Shown here: positions 22,887-32,636 of the stretch, one piece after another | How the letters are laid out: each line of letters starts with the position of its first letter | Numbering within the stretch: the stretch's first letter is position 1 | NCBI GenBank assembly: GCA_018713605.1 | Contig: DVOM01000036.1 | Coordinates: 16,529-80,528, forward strand | Length of the DNA: 64,000 nt | Reading direction: 5' to 3' | Source: Scatacola_A faecigallinarum | Lineage (GTDB): Bacteria; Pseudomonadota; Alphaproteobacteria; RF32; CAG-239 | The notes under the pieces: model-generated | What the model was told of the DNA's origin: nothing | What the model saw: only the letters and a program-made list of their open reading frames with translations | Database searches by the model: none | Translations under genes and position numbers: made by a program

Positions 22887-25385
22887 ATGACCGAGAACAA
22901 TGCCAGATACAATGGCAAAGCAAATTTTGAAGAATGGCGCAAGGAGTGGGCGCTGGAAGACAGGTACAATTTTCATACCATTGAGAAAAAGTGGCAGAAA
23001 ATCTGGGACGATGAGAAAGCCTACAAGGTAGAAATCGACCATGACAAGGAAAAATTTTATGCCCTGGTCGAATTTCCGTATCCGTCCGGCGCCGGTTTGC
23101 ATGTCGGACATCCGCGCTCTTACACCGCTTTGGACGTCATTGCCCGTAAAAAACGCATGCAGGGCTTCAACGTTTTGTATCCGATGGGCTTTGACGCTTT
23201 CGGACTGCCTGCCGAGAACTACGCCATCAAAACCGGCGTACATCCGGCGGTTTCGACACAGGCTAACATCAAAACCTTTACCAAGCAGTTGAAATCGCTC
23301 GGTTTCAGTTTTGATTGGGACAGGTGTATCGATACCTCGTCGCCGGAATATTTCAAGTGGACGCAGTGGATGTTCATCAAGTTCTTTGAAAAGGGACTGG
23401 CCTATAAAGACAAAATTGCCATCAACTGGTGCCCGTCCTGCAAGGTCGGCCTGGCCAACGAAGAGGTTGTCAACGGCTGCTGCGAGCGCTGCGGCGCACA
23501 GGTGGTACGCAAAAACAAAGAACAGTGGATGATTGCGATTACCAAATACGCCGATCGTTTGATTAATGATTTGGACGGGCTGGATTTTATTGACCGCGTC
23601 AAGTCGCAGCAGATTAACTGGATCGGCCGCTCGGAAGGTGCCGAGCTTGACTTCGGCCTGACTGACAATAATGGCGCGCCTTTGGGCGACAAAAAGCTGA
23701 CCGTTTTCACGACCCGTCCGGACACGGCTTTCGGCGTTACCTATATGGTTCTGGCGCCGGAGCACGAATATGTCGGCGCGTTGGCGGACAAATTTGAAAA
23801 TGCCGGGGAAGTCAAGGCCTATGTTGCCGAAACAGCCAAGAAATCGGATTTGCAACGTACGGCGAACGATTCCAAAACCGGTGTCGAACTGAAAGGAATC
23901 AAGGCCAAAAACCCGTATAACGGCGAGTTGATTCCGGTGTTTATTTCCGATTATGTGCTGATGGGCTACGGTACCGGCGCGATTATGGCGGTGCCGGCAC
24001 ATGATCAGCGCGACTATGACTTTGCCAAGGCTTTCGATCTGCCGATTGTTCAGGTTCTGGAAGGCGGCGACATTTCCGAAAAGGCGTGGGAAGAGGACGG
24101 CGCACATATCAACTCAGGTTTTCTGAACGGCATGAACAAGGAAGACGGCATGAAAGCTGCCATCAGGTATGCCGAAGAGCATGGTTTCGGCCGTTCGAAA
24201 GTTAACTTCAAACTGCGCGACTGGGTTTTCTCCCGCCAACGTTACTGGGGCGAACCGATACCGATGGTTTATTGCGAGAAATGCGGCTGGCAGCCGATAC
24301 CCGAATCGGAACTGCCGCTGACGCTGCCTCCGGTTCCGGACTATCATCCGAACGATGAGGGCGAATCGCCGCTGTCAAAGGCCGGCGACTGGCTGAACGC
24401 CACATGTCCGAAATGCGGCGGCCATGCCCGCCGGGAAACGGACACAATGCCGAACTGGGCAGGTTCCTCCTGGTATTTCCTGCGTTATTGCGATCCGCAC
24501 AACGACAAGGCATTTGCGTCCAAGGAAGCTCTGGACTACTGGATGAATGTCGATTGGTATAACGGCGGTATGGAACATACGACGCTGCATCTGCTGTATT
24601 CGCGTTTCTGGCATAAGTTTTTGTACGACTGCGGTTTGGTTCCGACCAAAGAACCTTACAACAAGCGCACTTCGCATGGCATGATTTTGGCCGAAAACGG
24701 AGAGAAAATGTCGAAGTCGCGCGGCAACGTCATTAATCCGGACGATATTGTCGACGCCTATGGCGCGGATACGTTCCGTTTATATGAAATGTTCATCGGA
24801 CCCTTTGACCAGGTCGCAATGTGGTCGGACGAGAGCCTGATGGGCGTTTACCGTTTTGTCAGCAAGGTTTATGCGCTGATGAAGAAGGTATATGACGTTC
24901 AGCCGAACGAGAAGGATCTGCGCGCGATGCACAAGTGCATTCTTGAGGTAACCGAGCGCATAGACCAGATGAAGTTCAATACGGCGGTTTCGTCCCTTAT
25001 GACCTATGTCAACTATATGTCAGGGCTGGAAAAGGTTCCGGCCGAGCTGTATTTGACGCTGTTGAAACTGATGTCGCCGTTTACACCGCATCTGGCCGAA
25101 GAAATGTGGGCGCGTATGGGCAAACAGTCGCTGATTATTACCGAAAGCTGGCCGCAGGGCGATGCTAAACTGGCGCAGGACGATGTCGTAACGATTGCGG
25201 TTCAGGTCTGCGGCAAAATGCGCGGCACGATTGAAATGCCGAAAGACGCCTCAAAAGAAGACCTTGAAAAGGCGGCGCTGAATGTCGACAATGTCAAACG
25301 CCAGCTGGAAGGTCAGGAAGTCGTTAAAATTATCGTCGTTCCGAACAAAATCGTCAATATCGTCGCCAAGGCCGCTGCGGCTTAG
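22887..25385 (+). CDS. leuS: Leucyl-tRNA synthetase
   Basis: An 832-residue class I synthetase. 'PYPSGAGLHVGHPRSYTALD' carries the HIGH signature, 'GEKMSKSRGN' (about residue 607) the KMSKS loop, and 'TTRPDTAFGVTYMVLAPEH' the CP1 editing domain. Zinc-type cysteines appear in 'CPSCKVGLANEEVVNGCCERCG' and 'CEKCGW'. It charges tRNA-Leu with leucine in the cytoplasm. There is an N-terminal extension of about 30 residues before the usual 'IEKKWQKIW' start; GAGGAAT upstream supports the annotated ATG. It forms an operon with the DUF3576 lipoprotein, lptE and holA. Confidence 0.97.
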   Translation: MTENNARYNGKANFEEWRKEWALEDRYNFHTIEKKWQKIWDDEKAYKVEIDHDKEKFYALVEFPYPSGAGLHVGHPRSYTALDVIARKKRMQGFNVLYPMGFDAFGLPAENYAIKTGVHPAVSTQANIKTFTKQLKSLGFSFDWDRCIDTSSPEYFKWTQWMFIKFFEKGLAYKDKIAINWCPSCKVGLANEEVVNGCCERCGAQVVRKNKEQWMIAITKYADRLINDLDGLDFIDRVKSQQINWIGRSEGAELDFGLTDNNGAPLGDKKLTVFTTRPDTAFGVTYMVLAPEHEYVGALADKFENAGEVKAYVAETAKKSDLQRTANDSKTGVELKGIKAKNPYNGELIPVFISDYVLMGYGTGAIMAVPAHDQRDYDFAKAFDLPIVQVLEGGDISEKAWEEDGAHINSGFLNGMNKEDGMKAAIRYAEEHGFGRSKVNFKLRDWVFSRQRYWGEPIPMVYCEKCGWQPIPESELPLTLPPVPDYHPNDEGESPLSKAGDWLNATCPKCGGHARRETDTMPNWAGSSWYFLRYCDPHNDKAFASKEALDYWMNVDWYNGGMEHTTLHLLYSRFWHKFLYDCGLVPTKEPYNKRTSHGMILAENGEKMSKSRGNVINPDDIVDAYGADTFRLYEMFIGPFDQVAMWSDESLMGVYRFVSKVYALMKKVYDVQPNEKDLRAMHKCILEVTERIDQMKFNTAVSSLMTYVNYMSGLEKVPAELYLTLLKLMSPFTPHLAEEMWARMGKQSLIITESWPQGDAKLAQDDVVTIAVQVCGKMRGTIEMPKDASKEDLEKAALNVDNVKRQLEGQEVVKIIVVPNKIVNIVAKAAAA

Positions 25386-25400
25386 AGAGGAGTTCCGAAA

Positions 25401-25955
25401 ATGAAAAAATGCCGGGTTTTGTTTTTGTTTTTGCTGGTTTCCGCCTGCGGGTTTCAGCCGTTGTACGTGGAAAAAAAGCATAACAACGCCTGGTATTTTT
25501 CCGGGGACTTTGACACCTCAATTACACAGGAGATGTCGCAGATTAAGGTTGAGCCGATTGAAGAGCGATTCGGCCAGATTGTGCGCAATGAACTGCTGGA
25601 CAGCCTGACGCCGCGCGGTGTTCCGTCGCATCCTAAGTATCGTCTGTATGTCGAACTGACCGACCGCCAGATTATTCAGCAGGCGCTGCGCAACGACATT
25701 ACGGCAACCCGCGAGCAGGTTCGCTATCGGGTGGATTATATTCTGTATGACGCTCAGAGTGACGAGGAACTGGTGCGCGGCAACAGCATTGCCTATTCCA
25801 GCTATGACATTATGTCCAATCCGTATTCGACGACGATTGCCGAGAAAAAAGGCGAAAAAGACTGTGCGCAGATTATTGCCAATGACATAGCGTTGCGTCT
25901 GGGGGCATATTTCCATTCCCGGAAAACCGGCGTGGGAGACAGCAGTGCAATTTAA
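25401..25955 (+). CDS. lptE: LPS-assembly lipoprotein LptE
   Basis: A 184-residue lipoprotein: the signal sequence ends in 'LLVSACGFQPLY', the lipobox plus the CGFxPLY motif characteristic of LptE. 'YRLYVELTDRQIIQQALRNDITATREQVRYRVDY' follows the family pattern. LptE plugs the LptD barrel in the outer membrane and helps insert lipopolysaccharide, so an LPS-bearing outer membrane is implied. It lies between leuS and holA; its last 11 bp overlap the GTG start of holA. Confidence 0.92.
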   Translation: MKKCRVLFLFLLVSACGFQPLYVEKKHNNAWYFSGDFDTSITQEMSQIKVEPIEERFGQIVRNELLDSLTPRGVPSHPKYRLYVELTDRQIIQQALRNDITATREQVRYRVDYILYDAQSDEELVRGNSIAYSSYDIMSNPYSTTIAEKKGEKDCAQIIANDIALRLGAYFHSRKTGVGDSSAI

Positions 25956-26970
25956 GCAGGCACAAATAGACAAGTATCTGAAAAAGCCGGACGACGTGCT
26001 GCGCTGTGCGGTAATTTACGGCAGCAACGAGGGACTGCAGGCCGAATATGTCAAGAAATTTACGACGGCAGTTTGTCCAGATCCATATGATCCGTTTCGG
26101 GTCGTTTACCTGAACGGGAGCGACATTAACAGCGATCCGGGAATCCTGTTCGGCGAATATAACGGGCAGTCGCTGATGGGCGGCCGCCGCGTGGTTATCG
26201 TGCGGGACGGAGACAATAATCTGACCAAACATGTCAAAGCGCTGCTGGAAAATAATGTTTCCGACACGCTGCTGATTGTGTCTTCGGGGAGTCTGAACAA
26301 AAAGTCTTCGCTGGTCAGGCTGGCGGAAGAAAACGAGAATATGGCGGCAATCGCCTGCTATGAAGATCGTGATGAAGATATTTTCAACTCGACCCGCGCC
26401 AAGTTTATCGAAAACGGGATTACTATCGGCAACGAGGCGCTGCAGCTGTTATGCGCGCGGCTTTCCAATGACCGGATGAGCAATTCCGGCGAAATCGAGA
26501 AACTGATAACCTATCTCGGCGATCATAAAAACGTAACGGTTGAAGACGTGCAGAAAATTATCAGCGATGCGTCTTCTTCTTCCGGCGACGACGTTTGTTT
26601 TGCCGCGGCGGGCGGTTATGCAGACAAAGCGCTGGCCGCTTTCAACAAGCTGGTTAACGAAGGGAACGAGCCGATTTCGATTATTCGCAGCCTGACTTAT
26701 CATTTTAACAAAATTTTGACCTGCAAGGCTTACATGGAAAACGGCGACACCGTAGACAAGGCGGTTTTCAAGCTGCAGCCGCGGATTATCTTCTTTCGCG
26801 AATCGAGTTTTAAGCGGCAGGTCAGCATCTGGCCGCGCGAGAAACTGCTCTGTGTGCTGGAGCTTCTTTACAAGTGCGAACGTGACTGCAAGACGACCAA
26901 CATGCCGGTTGTGGAAATTGTGTCTTATACGCTTATGCAGATTTCGTCCGCGGCGAGAAAACTTGCATAA
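25945..26970 (+). CDS. holA: DNA polymerase III subunit delta
   Basis: A 341-residue protein starting at GTG. It has the delta-subunit pattern: 'CAVIYGSNEGLQAEYVKKF' at the N-terminus, 'LFGEYNGQSLMGGRRVVIVRDGDN' around the degenerate AAA+ core, 'LIVSSGSLNKKSSLVRLAE', and a helical C-terminal collar domain. The subunit opens the beta sliding clamp within the clamp loader. Translation is coupled to lptE by an 11-bp overlap. The order lptE-holA is standard in alphaproteobacteria and in E. coli. Confidence 0.92.
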   Translation: MQFKQAQIDKYLKKPDDVLRCAVIYGSNEGLQAEYVKKFTTAVCPDPYDPFRVVYLNGSDINSDPGILFGEYNGQSLMGGRRVVIVRDGDNNLTKHVKALLENNVSDTLLIVSSGSLNKKSSLVRLAEENENMAAIACYEDRDEDIFNSTRAKFIENGITIGNEALQLLCARLSNDRMSNSGEIEKLITYLGDHKNVTVEDVQKIISDASSSSGDDVCFAAAGGYADKALAAFNKLVNEGNEPISIIRSLTYHFNKILTCKAYMENGDTVDKAVFKLQPRIIFFRESSFKRQVSIWPREKLLCVLELLYKCERDCKTTNMPVVEIVSYTLMQISSAARKLA

Positions 26971-27039
26971 AGTTATTTTCTTAATTTTCCGGTTTTCGAT
27001 CCAGCGGGCGTAAGACGGTTCGTATCGAAACTGCGGTTT

Positions 27040-27378
27040 TTATTCGGCAGCGGCAAAGGCTTTTTCGAAAACGCGGTTTTGCAGCCGCAGATGTTCTTCA
27101 AGTATTTCGGGAGCAACGCTGCCGGTGCGGCTGAAGTAGGTGTAGCCGCGTTTAATCAGTTTCCGGGCATAAAGTTTATTGTACAGAAAGGCAAAAGGGA
27201 CTGCCGCCAGACCGAAAGTCACAATCTGAGAAAAGAGAATGATTGCGGTCCACAGCCAGTCTTTGCGATGCAGGGGAACCAGAAATCCAAACAGCAGAAC
27301 CGTCCATGAAAAACCGGTCGGAGCAACTTTGATTATTCCGGTGCGGGGATTTTTGAAGATTAAATTTGCGCCTGCCAT
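27040..27378 (-). CDS. Small membrane protein (DUF2628-like)
   Basis: A 112-residue protein with two or three hydrophobic segments ('FSWTVLLFGFLVPLHRKDW', 'WTAIILFSQIVTFGLAAVPFAFLYN') and a basic C-terminal helix. The 'GFSWTVLLFGFLVPLHRKDW' motif and the 'NKLYARKLIKRGY' ending resemble DUF2628-type bacterial membrane proteins, whose function is unknown. GAGGG lies 5 bp before the ATG at 27378, which is preferred over the in-frame ATG at 27390. It is transcribed separately from the DUF378 gene. Confidence 0.55.
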   Translation of the reverse strand: MAGANLIFKNPRTGIIKVAPTGFSWTVLLFGFLVPLHRKDWLWTAIILFSQIVTFGLAAVPFAFLYNKLYARKLIKRGYTYFSRTGSVAPEILEEHLRLQNRVFEKAFAAAE

Positions 27379-27449
27379 GTCAGCCCTCAATTTTGTTTTC
27401 TTTGATTGTACATCAGAGTTATTGATTAATCTTTAATGACGGAAAAATT

Positions 27450-27478
27450 TGTTCTCTCCCTCACTGAGGGAGAGAACA
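27450..27478 (-). terminator. Terminator after the DUF378 gene
   Basis: Perfect 14-bp arms TGTTCTCTCCCTCA / TGAGGGAGAGAACA with one base between them. On the minus strand the stem is followed by AAATTTTTCC. It ends the DUF378 transcript 5 bp beyond the stop codon. Confidence 0.85.
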
Positions 27479-27482
27479 GGAC

Positions 27483-27710
27483 TTATTTGCTGATTTCTTT
27501 TACAAAATGCTCTTCCGTACGGCAGCAGGTGGCTGCAGAGTAGGCTACAACCAGAGCGGAAAGTCCGACCAGCATGTAGATAATGCGGGACAAAATGCTC
27601 ATGCTGCCAAACAGGAAGGCAACCAGATTGAAGTCGAAAAATCCGACCAGGCCCCAGTTGAGGGCGCCGATGATGGTCAGAACCAGAGAGGTTTTTCTTA
27701 AATATTCCAT
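27483..27710 (-). CDS. DUF378 small membrane protein
   Basis: A 75-residue protein with two membrane helices and the family signature 'LTIIGALNWGLVGFFDFNLVAFLFG' in the first, and 'SRIIYMLVGLSALVVAYSA' in the second. DUF378 proteins are widespread and of unknown function. A good ribosome site (GGAG) precedes the ATG. It is a single-gene unit with its own terminator. Confidence 0.85.
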   Translation of the reverse strand: MEYLRKTSLVLTIIGALNWGLVGFFDFNLVAFLFGSMSILSRIIYMLVGLSALVVAYSAATCCRTEEHFVKEISK

Positions 27711-27793
27711 TGTAATCTCCTAAAAAACATTTCAAAAAACCGTACTTTTATGATATATGTGCCGCAAACATATTTTCAACGGAGACCGTCCGA

Positions 27794-28492
27794 ATGTTTA
27801 GCGACAAGTTTATGAAATTTATTGAGATGTGGCAGAAAGAATATGCCATTGAACGCAGCATCGACGAAAAAGTCTGTGCGGATAAAGACGGTAATCCCAT
27901 TCCCTGGTATACTTATCCGGCGATTGAGTATCTGTCGCAGTTTGATTATGGCGGCAAAAGGGTTTTTGAATACGGCTGCGGCTATTCGTCGCTGTTTTGG
28001 GCTGAACGGGCGGCAAAAGTTATCAGTATTGAAGATAATCCGGAATGGTTTGCCCGCTGGCGCGAGGAATTTAAATGTCCCAATCTTTCCGTTTGCTGGC
28101 GGGATGAAGGCGAAGCTTATTTCAATGCGATTTTTGAGCAGGATGAGGTTTATGACGTGATTGTGATTGACGGCAAATGCCGGGCCTACTGCGCTGAAGC
28201 AGCGGTTAGAAAACTGGCGCCGGGCGGCATTGTCATACTGGATGACAGCGACCGTATCAATACGTCGCAGGAATATGTCCGAGCCGTTGCAGAACTGCGT
28301 GCGGCGAATCTGCTGCAGGTTGATTTTTACGGTTTTTGCCCGATGAACAATTACACTAAAACGACGTCGGTTTTCTTCAGCCGGGACTTTAACTTTAATT
28401 CTTTGTATGCGGTGCAGCCGATAAACGGTATCGGCAACCTGTGGTCAATGGGGCGCAAAAACCGCAAAAGTTTTGTCAAATCAAACTGTTGA
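27794..28492 (+). CDS. SAM-dependent methyltransferase-like protein
   Basis: A 232-residue protein with a class I methyltransferase fold: '[30 protein letters not shown]' is the SAM-binding strand-loop-helix with the acidic residue at the second strand end, and '[34 protein letters not shown]' is the following segment. The substrate is unknown; such proteins often sit with glycan or lipid modification genes. No signal peptide. The 3' end overlaps engB antisense by 17 bp. Confidence 0.7.
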   Translation: MFSDKFMKFIEMWQKEYAIERSIDEKVCADKDGNPIPWYTYPAIEYLSQFDYGGKRVFEYGCGYSSLFWAERAAKVISIEDNPEWFARWREEFKCPNLSVCWRDEGEAYFNAIFEQDEVYDVIVIDGKCRAYCAEAAVRKLAPGGIVILDDSDRINTSQEYVRAVAELRAANLLQVDFYGFCPMNNYTKTTSVFFSRDFNFNSLYAVQPINGIGNLWSMGRKNRKSFVKSNC

Positions 28493-29111
28493 TTTCGGCT
28501 TTAAGTTCATCCAGTCCGCGGTTTTTTTCCGAACTGGTGGCTAAAATGTCAACGTAGGCGGCGCCGTGCTTTTTGATGATTTCTTCGGTTCTTTTGATTG
28601 TATCGGCCAGAGCTTTGGCGCTGATTTTATCGGTTTTGGTCAGGACAATCTGATAAGTGACGGCCGCTTTGTCGAGCAGTTTCATCGTTTCTTCGTCGAC
28701 CTTTTTTATGCCGTGCCGCGAATCGATGAGCAGAAAAACCCGTTTGAGATTTACCCGTCCCTGCAAATAGGCAAAGATGAGTTTCTGCCATGATTTGACC
28801 ATGCTTTCGGGAGCCTGAGCAAAACCGTAGCCGGGCAGGTCAACCAGGTGAATCTTATCGGCCAGATTGAAGTAATTCAACTGCTGGGTGCGGCCGGGCG
28901 TCGAGGAGGTTTTCGCCAGTTTGCGCTGATTAAACAAGGCATTGATGAGACTTGACTTGCCGACGTTGGAGCGTCCGGCAAACGCAACTTCGCCCATTTC
29001 GGTTAACGGCAGCTGGTCAAGTTTGGCCACGCTCAGCACAAAATTGCAGGGCTTGTTAAACAAGCTTTCGGCTTCTTCAATCTGTTCGGGGCTGAACTTG
29101 TCCGAGGCCAT
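28476..29111 (-). CDS. engB: Ribosome-biogenesis GTPase EngB/YsxC
   Basis: A 211-residue GTPase with P-loop GRSNVGKSS (46-54), switch motif DLPGYGFA (91-98) and TKTD for guanine recognition. YihA/YsxC-type GTPases assist assembly of the large ribosomal subunit. '[13 protein letters not shown]' is the switch I segment typical of the family. It begins 1 bp after the yidC stop and belongs to the rpmH-rnpA-yidD-yidC-engB block. Confidence 0.95.
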   Translation of the reverse strand: MASDKFSPEQIEEAESLFNKPCNFVLSVAKLDQLPLTEMGEVAFAGRSNVGKSSLINALFNQRKLAKTSSTPGRTQQLNYFNLADKIHLVDLPGYGFAQAPESMVKSWQKLIFAYLQGRVNLKRVFLLIDSRHGIKKVDEETMKLLDKAAVTYQIVLTKTDKISAKALADTIKRTEEIIKKHGAAYVDILATSSEKNRGLDELKAEINSLI

Positions 29112-29112
29112 G

Positions 29113-30786
29113 TCATTTTACTCCGTTTTTCTTCATAATCGCTTTTTGCTGGATAATGGAAAGGATGTTACTCAGGGTCCAGTAGATGACCAGACCGGAA
29201 GCAAAATGTCCGAGCATAAAGGTAAAGATTACCGGCATCATGGCAAACATGCGCGCCTGATCTTTGTTGGTGGGCGCCGGATTAAGTTTTTGCTGAATCC
29301 ACATGGTCAGTCCCATGAGAATCGGCCAGACGCCGATGTCAAGAAGACCGGGGATCGGCAGATGCGTCCAAGCGGAAAGCGTCAGAGGATCCGGCGCGGA
29401 AAGGTCTTTAATCCAGCCGATGAACGGCGCGTGGCGAATTTCGATGGAAATGTTCAGAACCTTGTACAGTGAGAAAAAGACCGGAATCTGAATCAGCATC
29501 GGCAGGCAGCCGGCGGCCGGATTTATTTTTTCGCGGCGGTACAGTTCAAGCGTTTCCTGCTGAAGCTTCATTTTGTCGTCGCCGTATCTTTCCTGCAGCT
29601 CTTTAATCCGAGGCTGAACCTTTTTCATTTTGGACATGCTCTCATAGGATTTGTTGGCTATCGGGAACATCAGAAAACGGAGCAGGGCGGCAAACAGGAG
29701 AATGGCCCAGCCCATGTTTCCGATGAAGTTGTAAAGGAAATCGAGAATATAGAAAAAAGGTTTGGTCAGGAAGTAATACCAGCCGAAGTCGACGGCAAGG
29801 TCAAACTTGGGAATGTTAAACTGTTTGGTATAGTTGTCCAGCAGTTTGATTTCTTTGGCGCCGGCAAACATCTTGACCGTATTGGTGCCGACGGAGCCCG
29901 GAGCGACGGTTATCGGTGCGCCGACATAATCTGTCTGATAGGTGTCTTTGCCGGTATTGCTGAATTTGACGGTGCCGTTTTGAGCGTTGTTCATGACAAA
30001 GGCCGAAAACCAGTAGCGGTCGGAAAAGCCTGCCCAGCCGCCTGTTGTTTTGAAGTCTTCTTTTTTGCCGTCTTCAAGATCTTTGTATTTGATTTCTTTC
30101 AGGGTGTTGTCGACAACGCCGATAAGCCCTTCATGAACGACACTGCTGGCTGCCGCCTGATTGTGGAAACGGCTGATTAAGCCGTAGGGGTAAAGGACAA
30201 TACTGCGGCCGGTATTGTTTTCGACGCTTTGTTCAATGGTAAACATATAGTTGTCGTCTAAGCTGATGCGGCGGACAAAGGTCAGTCCCTGTCCGTTGTT
30301 CCATTCCAGCGTTACCGGCGTCTGCGGGGTCAATTCTCTGCCTTTGACGTTCCAGAGCGTGTCGGCGTTCGGCGTGCGGACGGCCGTGTCCTGCGGCAGC
30401 CAGCCGAATTCGGCATAGTAGGGGGCGGCAGTTTTAGCCGGAGCAAAGAGCTCTACGTCTGCGCTGTCTGCTTCCAGCGTTTGCTTGTACTTGTCGAGCA
30501 AAATTTCGTCAAAACGGGCGCCCTTAATGCGGAGGGAGCCGCTGACTGCAGCGTTTTTGATTTTAATCCGGGCGTCTTTGCCGAGGACTTCGGAGACTTC
30601 CAACGGCGTTTCGGCCGTAACATCGTCAAGCGGCTGCTCGACTTTTTCTGCGACGGTTTCGACAGCCGGAACTTCCGGCGTCGTCGGTGTTGTTGCCGGT
30701 TTGCGCGGGAAAAAGTAGTTGGTTATGAAAATAACGGCAATTGACAGGATAACGGCCCAGTAAATGCCTTTCATTTCTTCTTTCAT
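29113..30786 (-). CDS. yidC: Membrane protein insertase YidC
   Basis: A 557-residue insertase: N-terminal helix ([19 protein letters not shown]), a large periplasmic domain (about 60-350), then the conserved five-helix core. Core motifs include '[30 protein letters not shown]', '[34 protein letters not shown]' and '[23 protein letters not shown]'. YidC inserts inner-membrane proteins alone or with SecYEG. The long periplasmic domain is typical of Gram-negatives. Conserved order with rpmH, rnpA and yidD. Confidence 0.96.
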   Translation of the reverse strand: MKEEMKGIYWAVILSIAVIFITNYFFPRKPATTPTTPEVPAVETVAEKVEQPLDDVTAETPLEVSEVLGKDARIKIKNAAVSGSLRIKGARFDEILLDKYKQTLEADSADVELFAPAKTAAPYYAEFGWLPQDTAVRTPNADTLWNVKGRELTPQTPVTLEWNNGQGLTFVRRISLDDNYMFTIEQSVENNTGRSIVLYPYGLISRFHNQAAASSVVHEGLIGVVDNTLKEIKYKDLEDGKKEDFKTTGGWAGFSDRYWFSAFVMNNAQNGTVKFSNTGKDTYQTDYVGAPITVAPGSVGTNTVKMFAGAKEIKLLDNYTKQFNIPKFDLAVDFGWYYFLTKPFFYILDFLYNFIGNMGWAILLFAALLRFLMFPIANKSYESMSKMKKVQPRIKELQERYGDDKMKLQQETLELYRREKINPAAGCLPMLIQIPVFFSLYKVLNISIEIRHAPFIGWIKDLSAPDPLTLSAWTHLPIPGLLDIGVWPILMGLTMWIQQKLNPAPTNKDQARMFAMMPVIFTFMLGHFASGLVIYWTLSNILSIIQQKAIMKKNGVK

Positions 30787-30897
30787 CTTTTTTTTAATCT
30801 CCTCGGTTAACGCTCGGTCGGCCGGTGTTCGGCGTCTTTGTTCTCTTCTTAAATTTTCTACTGTATAATTAGGGTTTAGGCAAGCAAATATCCAGCC

Positions 30898-31146
30898 TTA
30901 TTCCTTATTTTCTTTTTCGCGTTTCGGCGGAACCGGGTCGTACCCCGAACCTCCCCACGGATGGCAGCGCAGAATACGGCGGATGCCGAGGTACAGCCCT
31001 TTGATGACGCCGTGGACGGAGATGGCTTCTATCATATATTGCGAGCAGGTCGGCCGAAAACGGCAGACGCCCGGACAAAGCGGCGAGAGAAATTTCTGGT
31101 AAAATTTAATCGGCCAAATCAACAGGTTTTTCAGTAGCCGGTTCAT
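30898..31146 (-). CDS. yidD: Membrane protein insertion efficiency factor YidD
   Basis: An 82-residue protein with the YidD pattern: '[30 protein letters not shown]' followed by '[17 protein letters not shown]'. The N-terminal amphipathic helix attaches it to the inner membrane, where it aids YidC-dependent insertion. The start overlaps the rnpA 3' end by 41 bp, the usual arrangement in this locus. Confidence 0.95.
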   Translation of the reverse strand: MNRLLKNLLIWPIKFYQKFLSPLCPGVCRFRPTCSQYMIEAISVHGVIKGLYLGIRRILRCHPWGGSGYDPVPPKREKENKE

Positions 31147-31510
31147 GTTTTTTTTCTTCCGGATTGAGCAGTTTGTGGAGTTTTTTCAGCCCATAACAAA
31201 GATCACCCTTCAGTTTGTCAAAGGGGCAGTCCGCCGTGTTGTAACGGCCAATCAGAACATAGTCGACACCGGGACGGGCGCGGGCCGGAAAAAGTTCGCG
31301 GACGGCGGCGCGCATGCGGCGGCGGGTCCGGTTGCGGACATGAGCCTTGCCGATTTTCTTGGTTGTCGTGTAGCCGGTGCGGCAGGAGCCCTCGGGTGCA
31401 GATAAACTTTGAGCCGCCTGCAAAATGAGCGTCGAGGTAGCTACCTTAACGCCTTTTGCGGCGACTCTTACAAAATCTTTCCGTTTTTTTAAAATCAAAA
31501 CTTCAGACAT
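31106..31510 (-). CDS. rnpA: Ribonuclease P protein component
   Basis: A 134-residue basic protein. '[19 protein letters not shown]' is the N-terminal substrate-contact region, and '[18 protein letters not shown]' is the RNR motif that binds the RNase P RNA and tRNA 5' leaders. With the RNA subunit it matures tRNA 5' ends. It lies 11 bp after rpmH and overlaps yidD. Confidence 0.92.
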   Translation of the reverse strand: MSEVLILKKRKDFVRVAAKGVKVATSTLILQAAQSLSAPEGSCRTGYTTTKKIGKAHVRNRTRRRMRAAVRELFPARARPGVDYVLIGRYNTADCPFDKLKGDLCYGLKKLHKLLNPEEKKHEPATEKPVDLAD

Positions 31511-31521
31511 AGGTTTGCAGC

Positions 31522-31656
31522 CTAAGCCGAAAGATTTTTACGTCCTCTGCTGCGGCGAGCGGCAATGACTTTGCGGCCGCCGGCCGTGGCCATGCGGGCA
31601 CGGAAACCGTGACGGCGGGCTCTGACCAGTTTACTCGGCTGATAGGTTCTTTTCAT
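31522..31656 (-). CDS. rpmH: 50S ribosomal protein L34
   Basis: A 44-residue, very basic protein read directly from the minus strand: [18 protein letters not shown], then [20 protein letters not shown], then RKNLSA and TAG. This is a full-length L34 with the invariant KRTYQPS opening. GGAG lies 6 bp before the ATG. It begins the rpmH-rnpA-yidD-yidC-engB series, the classic order near bacterial origins; no dnaA is present here, so the link to the origin is lost or lies elsewhere. Confidence 0.97.
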   Translation of the reverse strand: MKRTYQPSKLVRARRHGFRARMATAGGRKVIAARRSRGRKNLSA

Positions 31657-31787
31657 TTGTTTTCTCCGGTTAACGCCGGCGTCAGCCGGCTGATTTTTAT
31701 TAGTTATTTAAGCCTTAATTTTGAATCTAAGGCCTCGGGTAATTCTGCTTATAGACATTTTTGGGCGGCAAGTCAATGATTTTTTGC

Positions 31788-31813
31788 AAAAAAAAGCTCC
31801 GTATGCACGGAGC
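31788..31813 (-). terminator. Terminator after the Bax-inhibitor-1 gene
   Basis: Seven-bp GC-rich arms GCTCCGT / ACGGAGC with an ATGC loop; on the minus strand a run of eight T follows. It lies about 20 bp beyond the stop of the BI-1 gene and insulates it from rpmH. Confidence 0.85.
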
Positions 31814-31832
31814 CTGAAAACACTTTGTTTTT

Positions 31833-32564
31833 TTAACGGCGGTCGCCGAAAAGTCTGAGCAGAGCCAGGAACAGGTTGATGAAATCAAGATAGAGTTCCA
31901 ATGCTCCGGCAATGGCTTTGCGGGAAAGCGTATCGCCCGTGTCGGCACTGAGGTAAAGACTGCGGATTTTCTGCGTATCATAAGCGGTAAGGCCGGTAAA
32001 GATGATGACAGTCAGAATCGACAGCGCAAAACTCAGGCCGGAGCTCTGCATAAAGATATTGACGATGGAAGCGATAATGACTCCCCACAAGCCCATGACC
32101 ATAAAGGAACCCATGGCGGTCAGGTCTCTTTTGGTGGTGTAGCCGTAGATGCTCATTCCGCCGAAAGTTGCGGCGGTAATCAGAAACAGGCGGGTAATGC
32201 TGTCACCGGTATAAGTCAGGAAAATCGGCGCCAGAGAAATGCCCATAACTGCCGAAAAGCCCCAGAATACGCCCTGAACCTGCTGCAGCGTGCCGCGGCT
32301 GATGACCCAGCCGAAAGCAAAAATCATCAGAAACGGCGCCAGCAGAAACAGCCAGCCCAAACCGGACAGGCTGGCGCCCTGCGGGGTAATGTTGAAAAAG
32401 AGCCTTATCAGCGAGGTATTGGCAACCAGATAGGCGGCAAAGGCGGTCAGGCAGAGACCCGCAGCCATGTAGTTGTAAACTTTAATCATGTACTGGCGAA
32501 GCCCTTCGTCTACGGTTGCGGCCGATTTGGCACTGACGGCGGCAAAATTTTTATTTTCTAACAT
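31833..32564 (-). CDS. Bax inhibitor-1 / YccA-family membrane protein
   Basis: A 243-residue protein with seven hydrophobic helices and the family motifs 'YMIKVYNYMAAGLCLTAFAAYLV', 'TAATFGGMSIYGYTTKRDLTAMGSF', 'LTAYDTQKIRSL' and 'ALELYLDFINLFLALLRLFGDRR'. BI-1 family proteins are pH-sensitive channel-like proteins; bacterial YccA modulates the FtsH protease. A monocistronic gene with a clear terminator. Confidence 0.9.
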   Translation of the reverse strand: MLENKNFAAVSAKSAATVDEGLRQYMIKVYNYMAAGLCLTAFAAYLVANTSLIRLFFNITPQGASLSGLGWLFLLAPFLMIFAFGWVISRGTLQQVQGVFWGFSAVMGISLAPIFLTYTGDSITRLFLITAATFGGMSIYGYTTKRDLTAMGSFMVMGLWGVIIASIVNIFMQSSGLSFALSILTVIIFTGLTAYDTQKIRSLYLSADTGDTLSRKAIAGALELYLDFINLFLALLRLFGDRR

Positions 32565-32636
32565 TTAAATTGTTCTCCATGAAGTTGGTGTCTGTTTAAA
32601 ATATAAGGAGCAAATATGTAATTATCAAGTTTTTTG

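Noticed and set aside
22860..24107. 415-codon minus-strand open frame opposite leuS
   Set aside because: Lies wholly antisense to conserved leuS sequence and has low-complexity composition.
31522..31656. rpmH as a sign of a nearby replication origin
   Set aside because: No dnaA, DnaA-box cluster or parAB lies in the window, so an origin cannot be supported.
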